A model generated the notes under the pieces. It did no database searches. It was not told the DNA's origin and was given only the letters and a program-made list of their open reading frames with translations. A program made the translations under genes and the position numbers. A stretch of 64,000 nucleotides of DNA. Origin: Arthrobacter sp. EpRS71. Lineage in GTDB: Bacteria; Actinomycetota; Actinomycetes; Actinomycetales; Micrococcaceae. The stretch is from the NCBI RefSeq assembly GCF_001512285.1, contig NZ_LNUV01000001.1, positions 230,015 through 294,014 of the forward strand, in the 5' to 3' direction. This document shows, one piece after another, positions 1 through 9,567 of the stretch (position 1 is its first letter; the number at the start of each line of letters is the position of its first letter).

Positions 1-1734
1 GCCACCCAACTCATCGAACAACTCCAGGCTGCCGGGGTGCAGCGCATCTACGGAATTGTGGGCGACAGCCTGAATCCAATCGTGGACGCTGTCCGGCAAA
101 CAGGAGGCTCCGCGAAGGGCGGTATCGACTGGATCCATGTACGCCATGAGGAAGCTGCTGCCTTTGCTGCTGCTGCAGAGGCTCAACTGACGGGAAAGCT
201 GGCGGTCTGCGCGGGCTCATGCGGCCCCGGCAACCTGCACCTGATCAATGGGCTGTATGACGCCAACCGCACCGGAGCGCCGGTGCTTGCCATCGCCTCA
301 CACATCCCCAGCAAGCAGATTGGCAGTGGCTTCTTCCAGGAAACCCATCCGGACCGCTTGTTCAACGAGTGCTCTGTGTATTCGGAAATGATCAGTACCG
401 CCGAGCAAGCACCGCGGGTGATGCACAGCGCCATCCAGAACGCTATTGGTCTTGGGGGAGTCGCGGTGGTCACCTTGCCTGGCGACATCGCCGGGCTTGA
501 GGCTACGGCCCCAACTCCGCTTCCGGCCACGTTCCGACCGGCCGCCTTGATTCCGGACCCGGCAAGCGTCCGCGAACTGGCGGACGCCATTAACGACGCC
601 GGAAAGGTCGCCATTTTCGCCGGGGCAGGTGTTGCGGGCGCCCATGATGAACTGATCGCCCTGGCTGAACGTATTAACGCCCCTATCGGCCATTCCCTGC
701 GGGGCAAGGACTTTGTCCAGTACAGCAACCCTTTCGATATTGGGATGACCGGGCTGCTGGGCTATGGTGCCGCGGCTGAGGGCATTGAAGACGCGGACCT
801 GCTGATCATGCTTGGCACCGACTTTCCCTACGACCAATTCCTCCCGGACACCCGGACGGCCCAGGTTGACCGCGCCGCACAGCGGTTGGGGAGGCGGACC
901 GACGTCGACATTGCAGTCCATGGCGACGTCCTGCCAACGTTGACGGCACTGCTGCCGCTGGTGACGCCGAAGAAGAACCGGCGCTTCCTTGACCAGATGC
1001 TGAAGAAGCATGACCGTCTGATGAACAAAGCTGTGGGCGCCTACACGCGCAAGGTGGAGAAAAAGCAGCCCATCCACCCGGAGTACGCTGCGTCGCTGCT
1101 TGACCAGGTTGCGGCCGAGGATGCCGTCTTCACGGCTGATACCGGCATGTGCAACGTCTGGACGGCGCGCTACATCAATCCGCTGGGAACGCGTCGGCTG
1201 ATCGGCTCGTACCTCCACGGATCCATGGCCAATGCACTCCCGCACGCGATCGGCGCGCAGCTTGCCTATCCCGGACGGCAGGTCATTTCCGTTTCCGGAG
1301 ACGGGGGACTGTCCATGTTGCTGGGCGAGCTGATCACCGTGGCCGCGCACCGGCTGCCGGTGAACGTTGTGGTCTTCAACAACTCAACCCTGGGCATGGT
1401 CAAGCTGGAGATGCTGGTGGACGGCCTTCCCGACTTCGGAGTGGACGTACCGGACGCCAACTATGCGGCGGTGGCCAAGGCCTTGGGTTTCCACGCTGTC
1501 CGCGTTACGGATCCCGCTGACGTCGAAGCGGCGTACCGGGCCGCGTTTGCTCATCCTGGTCCGTCACTGGTGGAGCTCATTACCGACCCCAACGCGTTGT
1601 CCATCCCACCGAAGATTTCCGGGTCCCAGGTCATCGGCTTTGCGACCGCCATGTCCAAAGTGGTGCTGAACCGCGGCGCCGGGGAGGCTGTCAGCATGGC
1701 GCGCAGCAACCTGCGGAATATTCCCCGGCGCTAG
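1..1734 (+). CDS. poxB: Pyruvate oxidase / quinone-dependent pyruvate dehydrogenase (5' partial)
   Basis: A thiamine-diphosphate and FAD flavoenzyme of the PoxB family, expected to decarboxylate pyruvate to acetate and CO2 and pass electrons to membrane quinone. The frame is open from base 1, so the true start lies left of the window; the GTG at 37 is internal. Visible features are the N-terminal TPP glutamate in HVRHEEAAAF (about residue 50 of the visible part), the central FAD-type domain, and the TPP/Mg motif beginning GDGGLSM (about residue 433) and ending FNNSTLGM. The C-terminal basic tail is consistent with the PoxB membrane-contact region. Its stop directly abuts the stop of the convergent UvrA2 gene. 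Acetolactate synthase or another TPP enzyme is the main alternative, but the whole length fits PoxB better. Confidence 0.9.
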   Translation, partial: ATQLIEQLQAAGVQRIYGIVGDSLNPIVDAVRQTGGSAKGGIDWIHVRHEEAAAFAAAAEAQLTGKLAVCAGSCGPGNLHLINGLYDANRTGAPVLAIASHIPSKQIGSGFFQETHPDRLFNECSVYSEMISTAEQAPRVMHSAIQNAIGLGGVAVVTLPGDIAGLEATAPTPLPATFRPAALIPDPASVRELADAINDAGKVAIFAGAGVAGAHDELIALAERINAPIGHSLRGKDFVQYSNPFDIGMTGLLGYGAAAEGIEDADLLIMLGTDFPYDQFLPDTRTAQVDRAAQRLGRRTDVDIAVHGDVLPTLTALLPLVTPKKNRRFLDQMLKKHDRLMNKAVGAYTRKVEKKQPIHPEYAASLLDQVAAEDAVFTADTGMCNVWTARYINPLGTRRLIGSYLHGSMANALPHAIGAQLAYPGRQVISVSGDGGLSMLLGELITVAAHRLPVNVVVFNNSTLGMVKLEMLVDGLPDFGVDVPDANYAAVAKALGFHAVRVTDPADVEAAYRAAFAHPGPSLVELITDPNALSIPPKISGSQVIGFATAMSKVVLNRGAGEAVSMARSNLRNIPRR

Positions 1735-4314
1735 CTACAGCTGGCGGGCGGCGGCCAGGTAGGGTGCTGTCCGGCTCGTTTCGGAACGCTCGACGACGGC
1801 TGGCGGGCCTGCGACCATCACCCTGCCGCCGGCGTCGCCGCCGCCGGGGCCTAGATCGATCACCCAGTCGGCGCCTGCGACAACGTCCATCTCATGCTCC
1901 ACCACGATCACCGTGTTGCCGGCGTCCACCAGCCTGTGCAATTGGGCCATCAGAAGTTGAACATCGGCAGGGTGCAATCCGGTGGTGGGCTCGTCCAGCA
2001 AATAAAGGGTGTGGCCGCGTTGGATGCGCTGCAGCTCGGAGGCGAGTTTGATGCGCTGTGCTTCGCCCCCGGAAAGTTCCGTGGCGGGTTGGCCCAGCCG
2101 GAGATAGCCCAAGCCCACCTCGCGAAGGGTTTGGAGGCTACGGGCAACGCCGGGGAGATCAGCCAGGAATTCGGACGCTGCGTTCACCGTCATGCCCAGG
2201 ACTTCGGCAATATTGCGTCCACGGTAGGTGACTTCCAAGGTTTCCGGATTGAATCGTGAGCCGTGGCATTCGGGGCAGGGACCGTAACTCCCCGGCAGGA
2301 ACAGAAGTTCTACTGCAACAAAGCCTTCTCCTTGGCAGGTTTCGCAGCGGCCGCCAGCCACGTTGAAGGAGAACCGTCCAGCCCCGAAACCTCGTGAACG
2401 GGCGTCCGGAGTGGCGGCGAATTCCTTCCGGACTCCGTCGAAGAGCCCTGTGTAGGTGGCCAGGTTGGAGCGGGGGGTCCGGCCGATGGGCTTCTGATCG
2501 ACCTTCACGAGCCGATCCAACTGGTGCAGCCCGGAAATGAGTCCCACAGCGTCCGGCATCGGCGGGATGTCTGCATCGAGGGCCTCCGGATGCAGCGCAG
2601 CCCCCACCACCTCCGCAAGAACGTGGCTGACCAGGGTGGACTTACCCGATCCGGACACCCCTGTCACTGCTGTGAGGACGCCCAGCGGGAACTCTGCATG
2701 GACGTCGCGAAGGTTGTGCCTGTTGACGTTGTGTAAGGTGAGCCATTCCTTCGGTGGCCTGGGCGAGGCTGGACCGGTTCCGGCGGCCACCACACCGTCG
2801 TCGTGAGTTGCCTCGGCACTTTCGGCGCCAAGACTACGGTCAGGAAACAAGAAGGGGCGCGTCACGGACTCCTGGACATCCGCCAGTCCGCTTACAGGGC
2901 CGCTGTAGAGGATTTCTCCTCCACCCTCGCCTGCGTGCGGCCCAACATCCACCAACCAGTCGGCCGCCCTGACCAAGTCCATGTTGTGCTCCACCACGAA
3001 CACCGAGTTACCGGAGCTTTTGAGCTGATCCAGCACAGCCAGGAGCGGCTCGGCATCGGCTGGATGAAGTCCGGCAGATGGTTCATCAAGTACGTAGATG
3101 ACACCGAACAGCCCGGACCGCAGCTGCGTGGCGATCCGGAGTCGTTGCATCTCACCGGGGGAGAGCGTTGGTGTTGGGCGACCCAGCGCCAGGTAGCCCA
3201 GCCCCAGCTCAAGGAGTACGTTGACCCGGCCCAGGAGATCGCGGGTGATGGCGAGGGCTACCTCGTTGACTTCCCCGGAGGTCTGGGTACGCGAGGCTGT
3301 GCTGGCCGCTGTCAATTGCGTGGTGGGGCGGATGATGTCGGCCAGTTCTGTCATCGGCAGGGAGTTGAGCTCGGCGATGGTTTTTCCGGCGAAGGTAACG
3401 GCCAGTGCTTCCGGCCGGAGCCCGCTGCCACCACATCGCGGGCACTGCCCCGTTTCCATGAAGCGCAATACCCTGTCACGCATCGAGGAGCTTTTCGAGT
3501 CGGCCAGGGTGTGGAGCACATAGCTTTTGGCGCTCCAGAACCGACCCTTGTACGGTTTGGCGACTCGGTCGCGTTGCGGTGTCACTTCCACGACGGGCTG
3601 CTCTTCGGTGAAGAGGATCCAGTCGCGGTCCTTCCTGGGGAGCTTCCGCCACGGCGTGTCGACGTCATAGCCCAGGTGAGTGAGGATGTCACGGAGGTTC
3701 TTGCCTTGCCAGGCGCCGGGCCACGCGGCGATCGCACCATCCCGGATGCTGAGTGAAGGGTCCGGAACCAGGGACTCTTCGGTGACCGTGTGGGCAACAC
3801 CGAGTCCGTGGCACTCGGGGCAGGCGCCAGCTGCAGTGTTGGGGGAGAATGCATCAGAGTCCAGCTGGCTGGCCCCTTCGGGATAACTTCCGGCTCGGGA
3901 GAAGAGCATGCGTAGTGAGTTGGATAGTGTGGTCAGCGTGCCAACACTGGAACGTGCGGTTGCCGTGCCGCGGCGCTGTTGAAGGGCGACGGCGGGAGGC
4001 AGCCCCGTGATGGATTCCACCTTGGGGTTGTGGCCCTGTTGGATGAGGCGCCGGGCGTAAGGTGCCACGGATTCGAAGTAGCGGCGTTGGGCTTCGGCAA
4101 AAATGGTGCCGAACGCCAGAGACGATTTTCCGGAGCCTGAGACTCCGGTGAACGCGACGATTGCATCGCGGGGCACGTCCACGTCCACGTTTCGGAGGTT
4201 GTTTTCGCGGGCTCCGCGGACTCTGACGAATCCGTCCTCGGACTCTGCCGACTGTGGTGTCGGCTGGATGCTGCCGGGCTGCCGGGCGATTGTCAGTTCA
4301 CTGTCCATTGACAT
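1735..4314 (-). CDS. UvrA2-type excinuclease ATPase lacking the UvrB-binding domain
   Basis: An 859-residue UvrA paralogue with two ABC ATPase halves. Visible are Walker [10 protein letters not shown] (residues 57-65), zinc-binding pairs CPEC (165-168) and CPRC, signature [20 protein letters not shown], a second Walker [11 protein letters not shown], a second zinc module [17 protein letters not shown] and [11 protein letters not shown]. Only about 100 residues separate the first Walker A from the first zinc cysteines, against about 215 in housekeeping UvrA; the missing stretch is where the UvrB-binding domain sits. That is the UvrA2/DrrC architecture, linked in other bacteria to DNA-damage tolerance or self-resistance to DNA-binding drugs. 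It should bind DNA and hydrolyse ATP without recruiting UvrB in the usual way. No drug biosynthesis gene adjoins it. Monocistronic and convergent with poxB. Confidence 0.93.
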   Translation of the reverse strand: MSMDSELTIARQPGSIQPTPQSAESEDGFVRVRGARENNLRNVDVDVPRDAIVAFTGVSGSGKSSLAFGTIFAEAQRRYFESVAPYARRLIQQGHNPKVESITGLPPAVALQQRRGTATARSSVGTLTTLSNSLRMLFSRAGSYPEGASQLDSDAFSPNTAAGACPECHGLGVAHTVTEESLVPDPSLSIRDGAIAAWPGAWQGKNLRDILTHLGYDVDTPWRKLPRKDRDWILFTEEQPVVEVTPQRDRVAKPYKGRFWSAKSYVLHTLADSKSSSMRDRVLRFMETGQCPRCGGSGLRPEALAVTFAGKTIAELNSLPMTELADIIRPTTQLTAASTASRTQTSGEVNEVALAITRDLLGRVNVLLELGLGYLALGRPTPTLSPGEMQRLRIATQLRSGLFGVIYVLDEPSAGLHPADAEPLLAVLDQLKSSGNSVFVVEHNMDLVRAADWLVDVGPHAGEGGGEILYSGPVSGLADVQESVTRPFLFPDRSLGAESAEATHDDGVVAAGTGPASPRPPKEWLTLHNVNRHNLRDVHAEFPLGVLTAVTGVSGSGKSTLVSHVLAEVVGAALHPEALDADIPPMPDAVGLISGLHQLDRLVKVDQKPIGRTPRSNLATYTGLFDGVRKEFAATPDARSRGFGAGRFSFNVAGGRCETCQGEGFVAVELLFLPGSYGPCPECHGSRFNPETLEVTYRGRNIAEVLGMTVNAASEFLADLPGVARSLQTLREVGLGYLRLGQPATELSGGEAQRIKLASELQRIQRGHTLYLLDEPTTGLHPADVQLLMAQLHRLVDAGNTVIVVEHEMDVVAGADWVIDLGPGGGDAGGRVMVAGPPAVVERSETSRTAPYLAAARQL

Positions 4315-4515
4315 GACTCTATCGGCCCCACGAGCCGGCGCGCTTCGGCGAGCCCGGTCAGGGATGATCCCATGGCGCGGAATTCATGCTCCCCGGCCGC
4401 TGCCGCGTAACGTGTTCCGTCCGGCATGTCGACCCCGGCCGTGACCCCTTCCGGAATGTCGAGCCGCAGAATGAACTTCCACCTTCCGTAGCGCGGGCCT
4501 CCACCCAGGAGGACA

Positions 4516-4911
4516 ATGCGGTTTATGGCAGATCAAAGTGGCAATGAAAACGTGGTCAAGCGGCTGATCGACTGCATCAACGAACGCCGTATTGACGTCA
4601 TGGATGAGCTGTTCCATGATGACGCGGTGATGCACTGGCCGCAGTCCGGGGAAATTGTGCTCGGCGCCGGGAATCGCCGGGGGATTTACAACGCTTTTCC
4701 GCAGTTGCCCACCATCACGCCCCGCCGACTACTCAGCGGCGGGGATCTAGTGGTGGCAGAAGCGCTGCTGGATTACGACGGACCTCAGTACCAGACGGTG
4801 TTCATCTTCGAGTTCCGGGACGGCAGGATTGCCAAGGAGACGGCGTACTGGAGCGAGCCCTTCCCAGCTCCGCAGTGGCGCGCCGAGTGGGTGGAGATCA
4901 GCGGCGGCTAG
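4516..4911 (+). CDS. SnoaL-like / NTF2-fold protein
   Basis: A 131-residue protein of the SnoaL-like polyketide cyclase / NTF2 superfamily: an N-terminal helix with the typical NVVKRLIDCIN pattern, DELFHDDAVMHWP, and a C-terminal beta-sheet with FEFRDGRIAKETAYWSEPF, the usual ending of this fold. Such proteins are often small, poorly characterised isomerases or stress-associated proteins, so substrate and role cannot be read here. An AGGAGG ribosome site at 4507-4512 precedes both ATG 4516 and ATG 4525; spacing is short for the first and long for the second, so the start is uncertain by three codons. The stop overlaps the convergent arfB stop by four bases. Confidence 0.75.
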   Translation: MRFMADQSGNENVVKRLIDCINERRIDVMDELFHDDAVMHWPQSGEIVLGAGNRRGIYNAFPQLPTITPRRLLSGGDLVVAEALLDYDGPQYQTVFIFEFRDGRIAKETAYWSEPFPAPQWRAEWVEISGG

Positions 4912-5327
4912 TCGACCGCGGGCCGGCGTCGTTGCTGTTTGGTTGCCGACCTGTGCTCCTTTGCCACGCGGTGGCGCCGGGCAGAGCCCTTGGTCGGCTT
5001 GGAGGGGCGGCGGACGGTTTCCGGGACCAGGCCATTGCTGATGAGCCGGGCCAGCTTGGCCAAGGCAAGCTCGCGGTTACGAAGTTGGGACCGTTCCTCG
5101 GAGGCTGTGACTGTGATGACTCCCGCCACCAGTTTTGCTCCGAGGCGCCTGAGCAGCAGCAGCCTTTGCTCATCTGTCAGCGCGGAGGAATCGGCGACAT
5201 TCCACAGCAATTCTGCGCGGCTGTCGGTGGTGTTGACGTGTTGACCGCCCGGACCCGACGAACGCGAAAAGCGCCAGCCAAGCTCCGACGCGGGAATCGT
5301 CAGCAAGGGCGGGATTTCCAGGTCCAT
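4908..5327 (-). CDS. arfB: Alternative ribosome-rescue factor ArfB (YaeJ-type peptidyl-tRNA hydrolase)
   Basis: A 139-residue release-factor-like protein. It carries the catalytic GGQ tripeptide (residues 27-29, in SSGPGGQHVNTTDS) and lacks the codon-recognition domains of RF1 and RF2. The C-terminal tail is rich in Lys and Arg (KGSARRHRVAKEHRS), as expected for the ArfB tail that enters the empty mRNA channel of stalled ribosomes. Its role is hydrolysis of peptidyl-tRNA on non-stop ribosomes. Length matches the family (about 140). It overlaps the end of the convergent SnoaL-like gene by four bases and starts about 100 bp from the oppositely oriented iron operon, so the two share an intergenic region. 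Confidence 0.92.
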   Translation of the reverse strand: MDLEIPPLLTIPASELGWRFSRSSGPGGQHVNTTDSRAELLWNVADSSALTDEQRLLLLRRLGAKLVAGVITVTASEERSQLRNRELALAKLARLISNGLVPETVRRPSKPTKGSARRHRVAKEHRSATKQQRRRPAVD

Positions 5328-5401
5328 GGAACAAGCCTCGCACGTCCCGGACGTTCATGGGGGCATCCATGCGAGGACATCCACAGACACGTTTTTAGGA
5401 A

Positions 5402-5420
5402 TTAGGTAAGCCTAAGCTAA
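5402..5420. promoter_or_regulatory. DtxR/IdeR-type iron box
   Basis: The 19-bp sequence TTAGGTAAGCCTAAGCTAA matches the actinobacterial DtxR/IdeR operator consensus (TTAGGTTAGSCTAACCTAA) at 17 of 19 positions. It lies 11 bp before the GTG of the siderophore ABC ATPase. Iron-loaded repressor bound here would block the promoter, giving induction under iron starvation. The short distance suggests a leaderless or very short-leader transcript. Confidence 0.88.
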
Positions 5421-5431
5421 TCTTTCATTTT

Positions 5432-6256
5432 GTGATTGAACTGAACGAACTCTCCGGCCTTGAAGCCGCGGACCTCGTCCTCCGTTACGGGGACAAGGAC
5501 GTGGTGCACGGCGCGGGCCTCAGGCTGGAACCGGGCCGCATCGTAGCCCTGGTGGGTCCGAATGGCAGCGGCAAGTCCACACTTCTGCGGGCCCTGGCCC
5601 GTTTGCACGAGGCATCATCCGGTTCTGTGACGGTTCGACCCGCTGACGGTGAAGCCAGTGACGCCCTCATGATGAAGCGCAGCGATTTCGCCCGGCATGT
5701 GACGTTGCTATCCCAGAGCCGTCCCGTGCCGCACGGCCTGAGTGTTCGTGATGTTGTCGAGTTCGGCCGCCATCCGTACCGCGGACGGTGGCGTGCCGCC
5801 GATCCGGAGGGCCCGGCCGCCGTCCACCGCGCCATGGAGCTGACGGGTGTTGCTGAGCTTGGGAGCCGTGGCGTCCACGAACTGTCCGGAGGGCAGCTTC
5901 AGCGCGTGTGGCTGGCAAGCTGCCTCGCGCAGGACACGTCCGTCCTGCTGCTCGACGAGCCGACAAACCACCTGGACCTGCGCTACAAGGTGGAGATTTT
6001 CGACCTCGTGCACGACCTCGCCCGCGTTCATGGCGTGGCCATTGGTGTTGTTCTGCACGATCTCGATGAGGCCGCCGCATTGGCCGATCACGTGGTGGTG
6101 CTCTCCGAAGGCCGCATCGCAGCCGCCGGGCCGGCTCATGAGGCCCTCGACGCAGCGCTCCTGAGCGAGGTCTACTCCATCCCCATCGTCACCCACACAG
6201 ACCCGCTGACCGGCCGGCTGCGCACTCGCGCGGTGGGTCGGCACAGCAATAGCTAG
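5432..6256 (+). CDS. Ferric-siderophore ABC transporter ATP-binding protein
   Basis: A 274-residue FecE/FepC-type ATPase that powers ferric siderophore (or cobalamin/haem) import through the FecCD permease two genes downstream. Walker A is VGPNGSGKST (41-50), signature LSGGQLQR (151-158), Walker B VLLLDEP (171-177), and the switch histidine is in VVLHD (about 209). The GTG start at 5432 has no Shine-Dalgarno sequence and follows the iron box by 11 bp, consistent with leaderless translation. It is unusual that the ATPase gene comes first and the binding protein second in the operon. Repression by an IdeR/DtxR protein is inferred from the box. Confidence 0.92.
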   Translation: MIELNELSGLEAADLVLRYGDKDVVHGAGLRLEPGRIVALVGPNGSGKSTLLRALARLHEASSGSVTVRPADGEASDALMMKRSDFARHVTLLSQSRPVPHGLSVRDVVEFGRHPYRGRWRAADPEGPAAVHRAMELTGVAELGSRGVHELSGGQLQRVWLASCLAQDTSVLLLDEPTNHLDLRYKVEIFDLVHDLARVHGVAIGVVLHDLDEAAALADHVVVLSEGRIAAAGPAHEALDAALLSEVYSIPIVTHTDPLTGRLRTRAVGRHSNS

Positions 6257-6312
6257 ACCCCCAAGCGTCACCACAACGAGTCAATCCCCACCACGAAAGG
6301 GACCCCGCGTCC

Positions 6313-7287
6313 ATGAAGATCCACAAGGCCCTTGCGGCCACTGCCGCACTGGCAGTCCTGCTCACCGGCTGCGGCACCACCGAAGGCCCCGCAAGCTCGG
6401 CATCAAACACCGCCGCTGCCGGAGGAGCCATCACCGTGACCGATGCCCGCGGCACTGAAGTAAAGCTCGACGGCCCTGCCAAGCGTGTAGTGGGCACTGA
6501 ATGGAACGTGGTGGAGAACCTGACCACTCTCGGCGTCATGCCAGTGGGCGTCGCAGACGTCAAGGGTTACAGCGCGTGGGTTACCGCCGGCAAGCTGGAC
6601 AGCACCCCCACGGACATCGGAACCCGCAACGAGCCCAGCTTCGATACCATCGCGTCGTTGGATCCTGACCTGATCGTCGCCACCACCGACCTCGCCGAGC
6701 CCGTCATCAAACAACTCGAAGAGTTGGCTCCTGTGGTTGTAGTGAAGTCCGCCGATGGCAGCCGCCAGATTGCGCAGGCCGAGGACAACCTGAAGCTCGT
6801 CGCCAAGGCAACCGGCACCGAGAAAAAGGCCGACGACGCCATCGCCGCATTCGATGCCGCCGTCGCCAAGGGCAAAGCTGACCTTGAGAAGGCCGGACTC
6901 GGCGGATCCCGCGTAGCTTTCGCCGATGGCTGGGTAGCTGACGGCAAGGTCTCCATCCGCCCGTTCACCAAGGGTTCCCTGCTGGCCGATATCAACACTG
7001 AACTTGGCCTCGTGAACCCGTGGACGGTTCAAGGCGATCCGGCTTACGGCCTGGGCTCCACCGACGTCGAAGGCCTGACCGCTGTCACCGCCGACCACTT
7101 CGTGTACATCACCAACAGTGCCGACGGCGATTTCACCGAACAGTTGACCGACAACGCTGTCTGGAAATCCCTCCCCTTCGTCTCAGCCGGCAAGGTGCAC
7201 CGCCTTTCTGACGGCATCTGGATGTTCGGCGGCCCTGCCTCGATGACCCAGTACGTCGACGCGATCGTCGCGTCCCTGACCAAGTAG
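6313..7287 (+). CDS. Siderophore-binding lipoprotein (FecB/FepB-type)
   Basis: A 324-residue extracytoplasmic substrate-binding protein. The signal peptide ends in the lipobox LLTGC with the lipidated cysteine at residue 20, so it should be anchored to the outer face of the membrane. The body follows the class III periplasmic-binding fold: an early TDARGTEVKLDGPAKRVV segment, EPSFDTIASLDPDLIV, a long connecting helix and a C-terminal lobe ending in GPASMTQYVDAIV. Its role is delivery of a ferric siderophore to the permease. An AAAGGGA ribosome site precedes the ATG; the gene is 56 bp after the ATPase and 10 bp before the permease, so the three are cotranscribed. The ligand cannot be inferred from sequence. 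Confidence 0.9.
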   Translation: MKIHKALAATAALAVLLTGCGTTEGPASSASNTAAAGGAITVTDARGTEVKLDGPAKRVVGTEWNVVENLTTLGVMPVGVADVKGYSAWVTAGKLDSTPTDIGTRNEPSFDTIASLDPDLIVATTDLAEPVIKQLEELAPVVVVKSADGSRQIAQAEDNLKLVAKATGTEKKADDAIAAFDAAVAKGKADLEKAGLGGSRVAFADGWVADGKVSIRPFTKGSLLADINTELGLVNPWTVQGDPAYGLGSTDVEGLTAVTADHFVYITNSADGDFTEQLTDNAVWKSLPFVSAGKVHRLSDGIWMFGGPASMTQYVDAIVASLTK

Positions 7288-7297
7288 TCCCACCCGC

Positions 7298-9436
7298 ATG
7301 ACCGACACTGTGAAGAGGCCCGCCATGACCGTACCCACGGCCGTGGCAGGTGCTCCCGTACCAACCTCGCCGTCCGGACGAGGTGGCCGCTTTCGTTCCG
7401 GCCCAGCCGTGGTGGCTGGCGTTGGAGTAGTTATTCTGGCCCTGTTTTCCATGATTCACCTGACTCAAGGAACGGCCGACGTCGGCCCTTTCCAGTTGTT
7501 GGGGCTTCTCGCCGGAGACGGAACAGACCAGGAAACCGCAGTGTTGCTTGCCTCGCGGGTGCCGCGCCTTTTCGCCGGCCTGCTGGTCGGTATCGCGTTG
7601 GGGGTGGCCGGCGCAGCCTTGCAGTCGGCCACCCGCAACGTCCTTGCTTCCCCTGACACGCTGGCTGTCAACGCCGGCGCACATTTCGCGATTGTTGCTG
7701 TGGCCGCGTTCGGCCTGACACTTCCGGCCGTCTTGTCCGGTGGCATCGCGTTCATCGGCGGCCTCGCCGCGGCAGTGCTGGTGCTTGCCTTGTCCGGCGG
7801 TGGTGCGAACGGAAATGGCGGTCCCATCCGTTTGGTGCTGGCCGGTACGGCACTTGCCCTGGGGTTGCATTCAGCCACCAGTGCCCTCCTTCTGTTGTTC
7901 AGCCAGGAGACAACTGGCCTTTACGCCTGGGGCCAAGGCAGCCTCGCGCAGTCACGCACCGACGAACTGATCCAGTTCACACCGGTGGTTCTTCTGGCCA
8001 TCGCCGGCCTCTTTCTCTTGGCCCGACGGATGGATCTTTTGGGTCTGGGCGACGACGCCTCGAGGCTGGCCGGTGCGGATCCGCGCCTGGCCCGGGTCGG
8101 CGCCGTCGTGCTTGCCGTGGTCCTGTCCGCTGCTGCTGTGACCATCGCCGGTCCGATCGGTTTCGTGGGCCTGTGCGCGCCTGCCATCGTGCGCCTGCTG
8201 GCCTCCCGACTTCGCGGACTGGGCCGGCACAGAACACTGCTGCCCATCTCCGGCTTGGCCGGTGCAGTGGTTGTGATCGGCGCGGACGTGCTGGTTCGTG
8301 GACTTTTCGGCGCCCAGGCGGGGGTTGAAGTGCCCACCGGCGCGGTCACCACAGTCTTCGGCGCCGTATTCCTTGTCATCCTGGCCATGCGGATGTCCGA
8401 CGCCGGATTGAGTGGTGCCGGTGACGCCCTGGCAAAGCTTCGATCCCGCAGGTTCTTCCTTGGCGTGGTGATCGGGCTCTTGGTTTTGCTCACCGGTTTG
8501 CTGGTGGCCGGAGCACTGCTGGGCGACGCGAAGCTGCTCCTGGGGGATCTGGTCAATTGGCTCACAGGTCAATCCGGAAACCGCGTCAGCGCTGTACTGG
8601 GCACCCGGATGCCGCGTGTCCTTGCCGCCGTACTCGCCGGAGCTGCTTTGGCTCTGGCCGGCGCCTTGATTCAAGCGGTGTCCCGCAATTCCCTGGCCGA
8701 GCCCGGAATCCTTGGCGTCTCCGGCGGTGGCGGCCTCGCAGCAATCATCGTCATCACCACTGTCCCCACAGCAGGGTCCTGGGTGATTACCGGCTCCGCG
8801 CTCGGGGGAGCGGCATTGTCCGCGCTGCTGGTCTTCGGACTGGCTTTCCGGGGCGGGCTTCAACAGAACAAGCTGGTCTTGATCGGCATTGGCATTTCCG
8901 CAGGGCTGGCAGCCGCCATCACTGTTCTTCTGGTGACCACTGACCCGTTCAACCAGACAAAAGCCCTGACCTGGCTGTCTGGCTCTACCTACGGCCGCAA
9001 CTTCGCCTCAGTTCTGCCCCCGCTGCTGGCCTTGGTGCTTGCCCTGCCCGTGCTCGCGGGCATGCGCCGTGATCTGGACCTGATTGCAGTGGATGACGAC
9101 TCTCCCCGTGTGCTGGGAATCGGGCTGTCCGGGTCCCGGCTGCTCCTCCTTTCCGTGGCGGTACTCTTGACCGCTGGAGCCGTCTCTTCGGTAGGCGTCA
9201 TTGCCTTCGTTGGGCTTGTGGCACCGCATGCGGCCCGCACTTTGGTTGGCGCACGACACTCCCGTGTCCTGCCGGTTGCCGCACTGATTGGCGCCTCCAC
9301 GGTGGTGCTGGCTGACACCATCGGCCGCACGCTGATCGCACCGGCGCAGATACCCGCTGGAATCATGACGGCGTTGGTGGGTGCGCCCTACTTCGTGTAT
9401 TTGCTGTGGCGTTCCCGCGTGGACCGCACCGTCTGA
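7298..9436 (+). CDS. Fused FecCD-family siderophore permease (FhuB-like, two domains)
   Basis: A 712-residue integral membrane protein made of two tandem FecCD permease domains, roughly residues 50-370 and 385-705, as in FhuB. Each half has the typical LGTRMPRVLAAVLAGAALA or ASRVPRLFAGLLVGIALG segment, a GGGG-rich helix, and the conserved cytoplasmic ATPase-contact region near GPIGFVGLCAPAIVRLL (first half) and GVIAFVGLVAPHAARTL (second half). About 18-20 membrane helices are expected. It forms the complete translocation channel alone, working with the ATPase and the lipoprotein upstream. The ATG at 7298 is 10 bp after the preceding stop; a second in-frame ATG at 7325 is possible. Confidence 0.93.
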   Translation: MTDTVKRPAMTVPTAVAGAPVPTSPSGRGGRFRSGPAVVAGVGVVILALFSMIHLTQGTADVGPFQLLGLLAGDGTDQETAVLLASRVPRLFAGLLVGIALGVAGAALQSATRNVLASPDTLAVNAGAHFAIVAVAAFGLTLPAVLSGGIAFIGGLAAAVLVLALSGGGANGNGGPIRLVLAGTALALGLHSATSALLLLFSQETTGLYAWGQGSLAQSRTDELIQFTPVVLLAIAGLFLLARRMDLLGLGDDASRLAGADPRLARVGAVVLAVVLSAAAVTIAGPIGFVGLCAPAIVRLLASRLRGLGRHRTLLPISGLAGAVVVIGADVLVRGLFGAQAGVEVPTGAVTTVFGAVFLVILAMRMSDAGLSGAGDALAKLRSRRFFLGVVIGLLVLLTGLLVAGALLGDAKLLLGDLVNWLTGQSGNRVSAVLGTRMPRVLAAVLAGAALALAGALIQAVSRNSLAEPGILGVSGGGGLAAIIVITTVPTAGSWVITGSALGGAALSALLVFGLAFRGGLQQNKLVLIGIGISAGLAAAITVLLVTTDPFNQTKALTWLSGSTYGRNFASVLPPLLALVLALPVLAGMRRDLDLIAVDDDSPRVLGIGLSGSRLLLLSVAVLLTAGAVSSVGVIAFVGLVAPHAARTLVGARHSRVLPVAALIGASTVVLADTIGRTLIAPAQIPAGIMTALVGAPYFVYLLWRSRVDRTV

Positions 9437-9567
9437 TCGTTTAGCGACGTCCGGATACGGGTTGGCGAGAGGAGGCACGCGCTGGAGCCGGAGTCATTTC
9501 CTGACTTCCTGGCCATAGCCCTGAAAGAGAGTCTCGATCCGCGTCGCCAGCCGCATAGGATCGAGTC

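Noticed and set aside
298-1350. A 350-codon ORF antisense to the pyruvate oxidase gene
   Set aside because: It overlaps a gene with clear catalytic motifs, and its translation is low-complexity and Gln/Arg/His-rich, typical of an antisense shadow in high-GC DNA.
2803-3756. A 317-codon ORF antisense to the UvrA2 gene
   Set aside because: It lies fully inside the UvrA2 frame, and the translation resembles no protein family; long antisense ORFs are common at this GC content.
7952-8863. A 303-codon ORF antisense to the siderophore permease
   Set aside because: Gln/Gly/Asp-rich translation without domain signals, inside a permease whose membrane helices are convincing.
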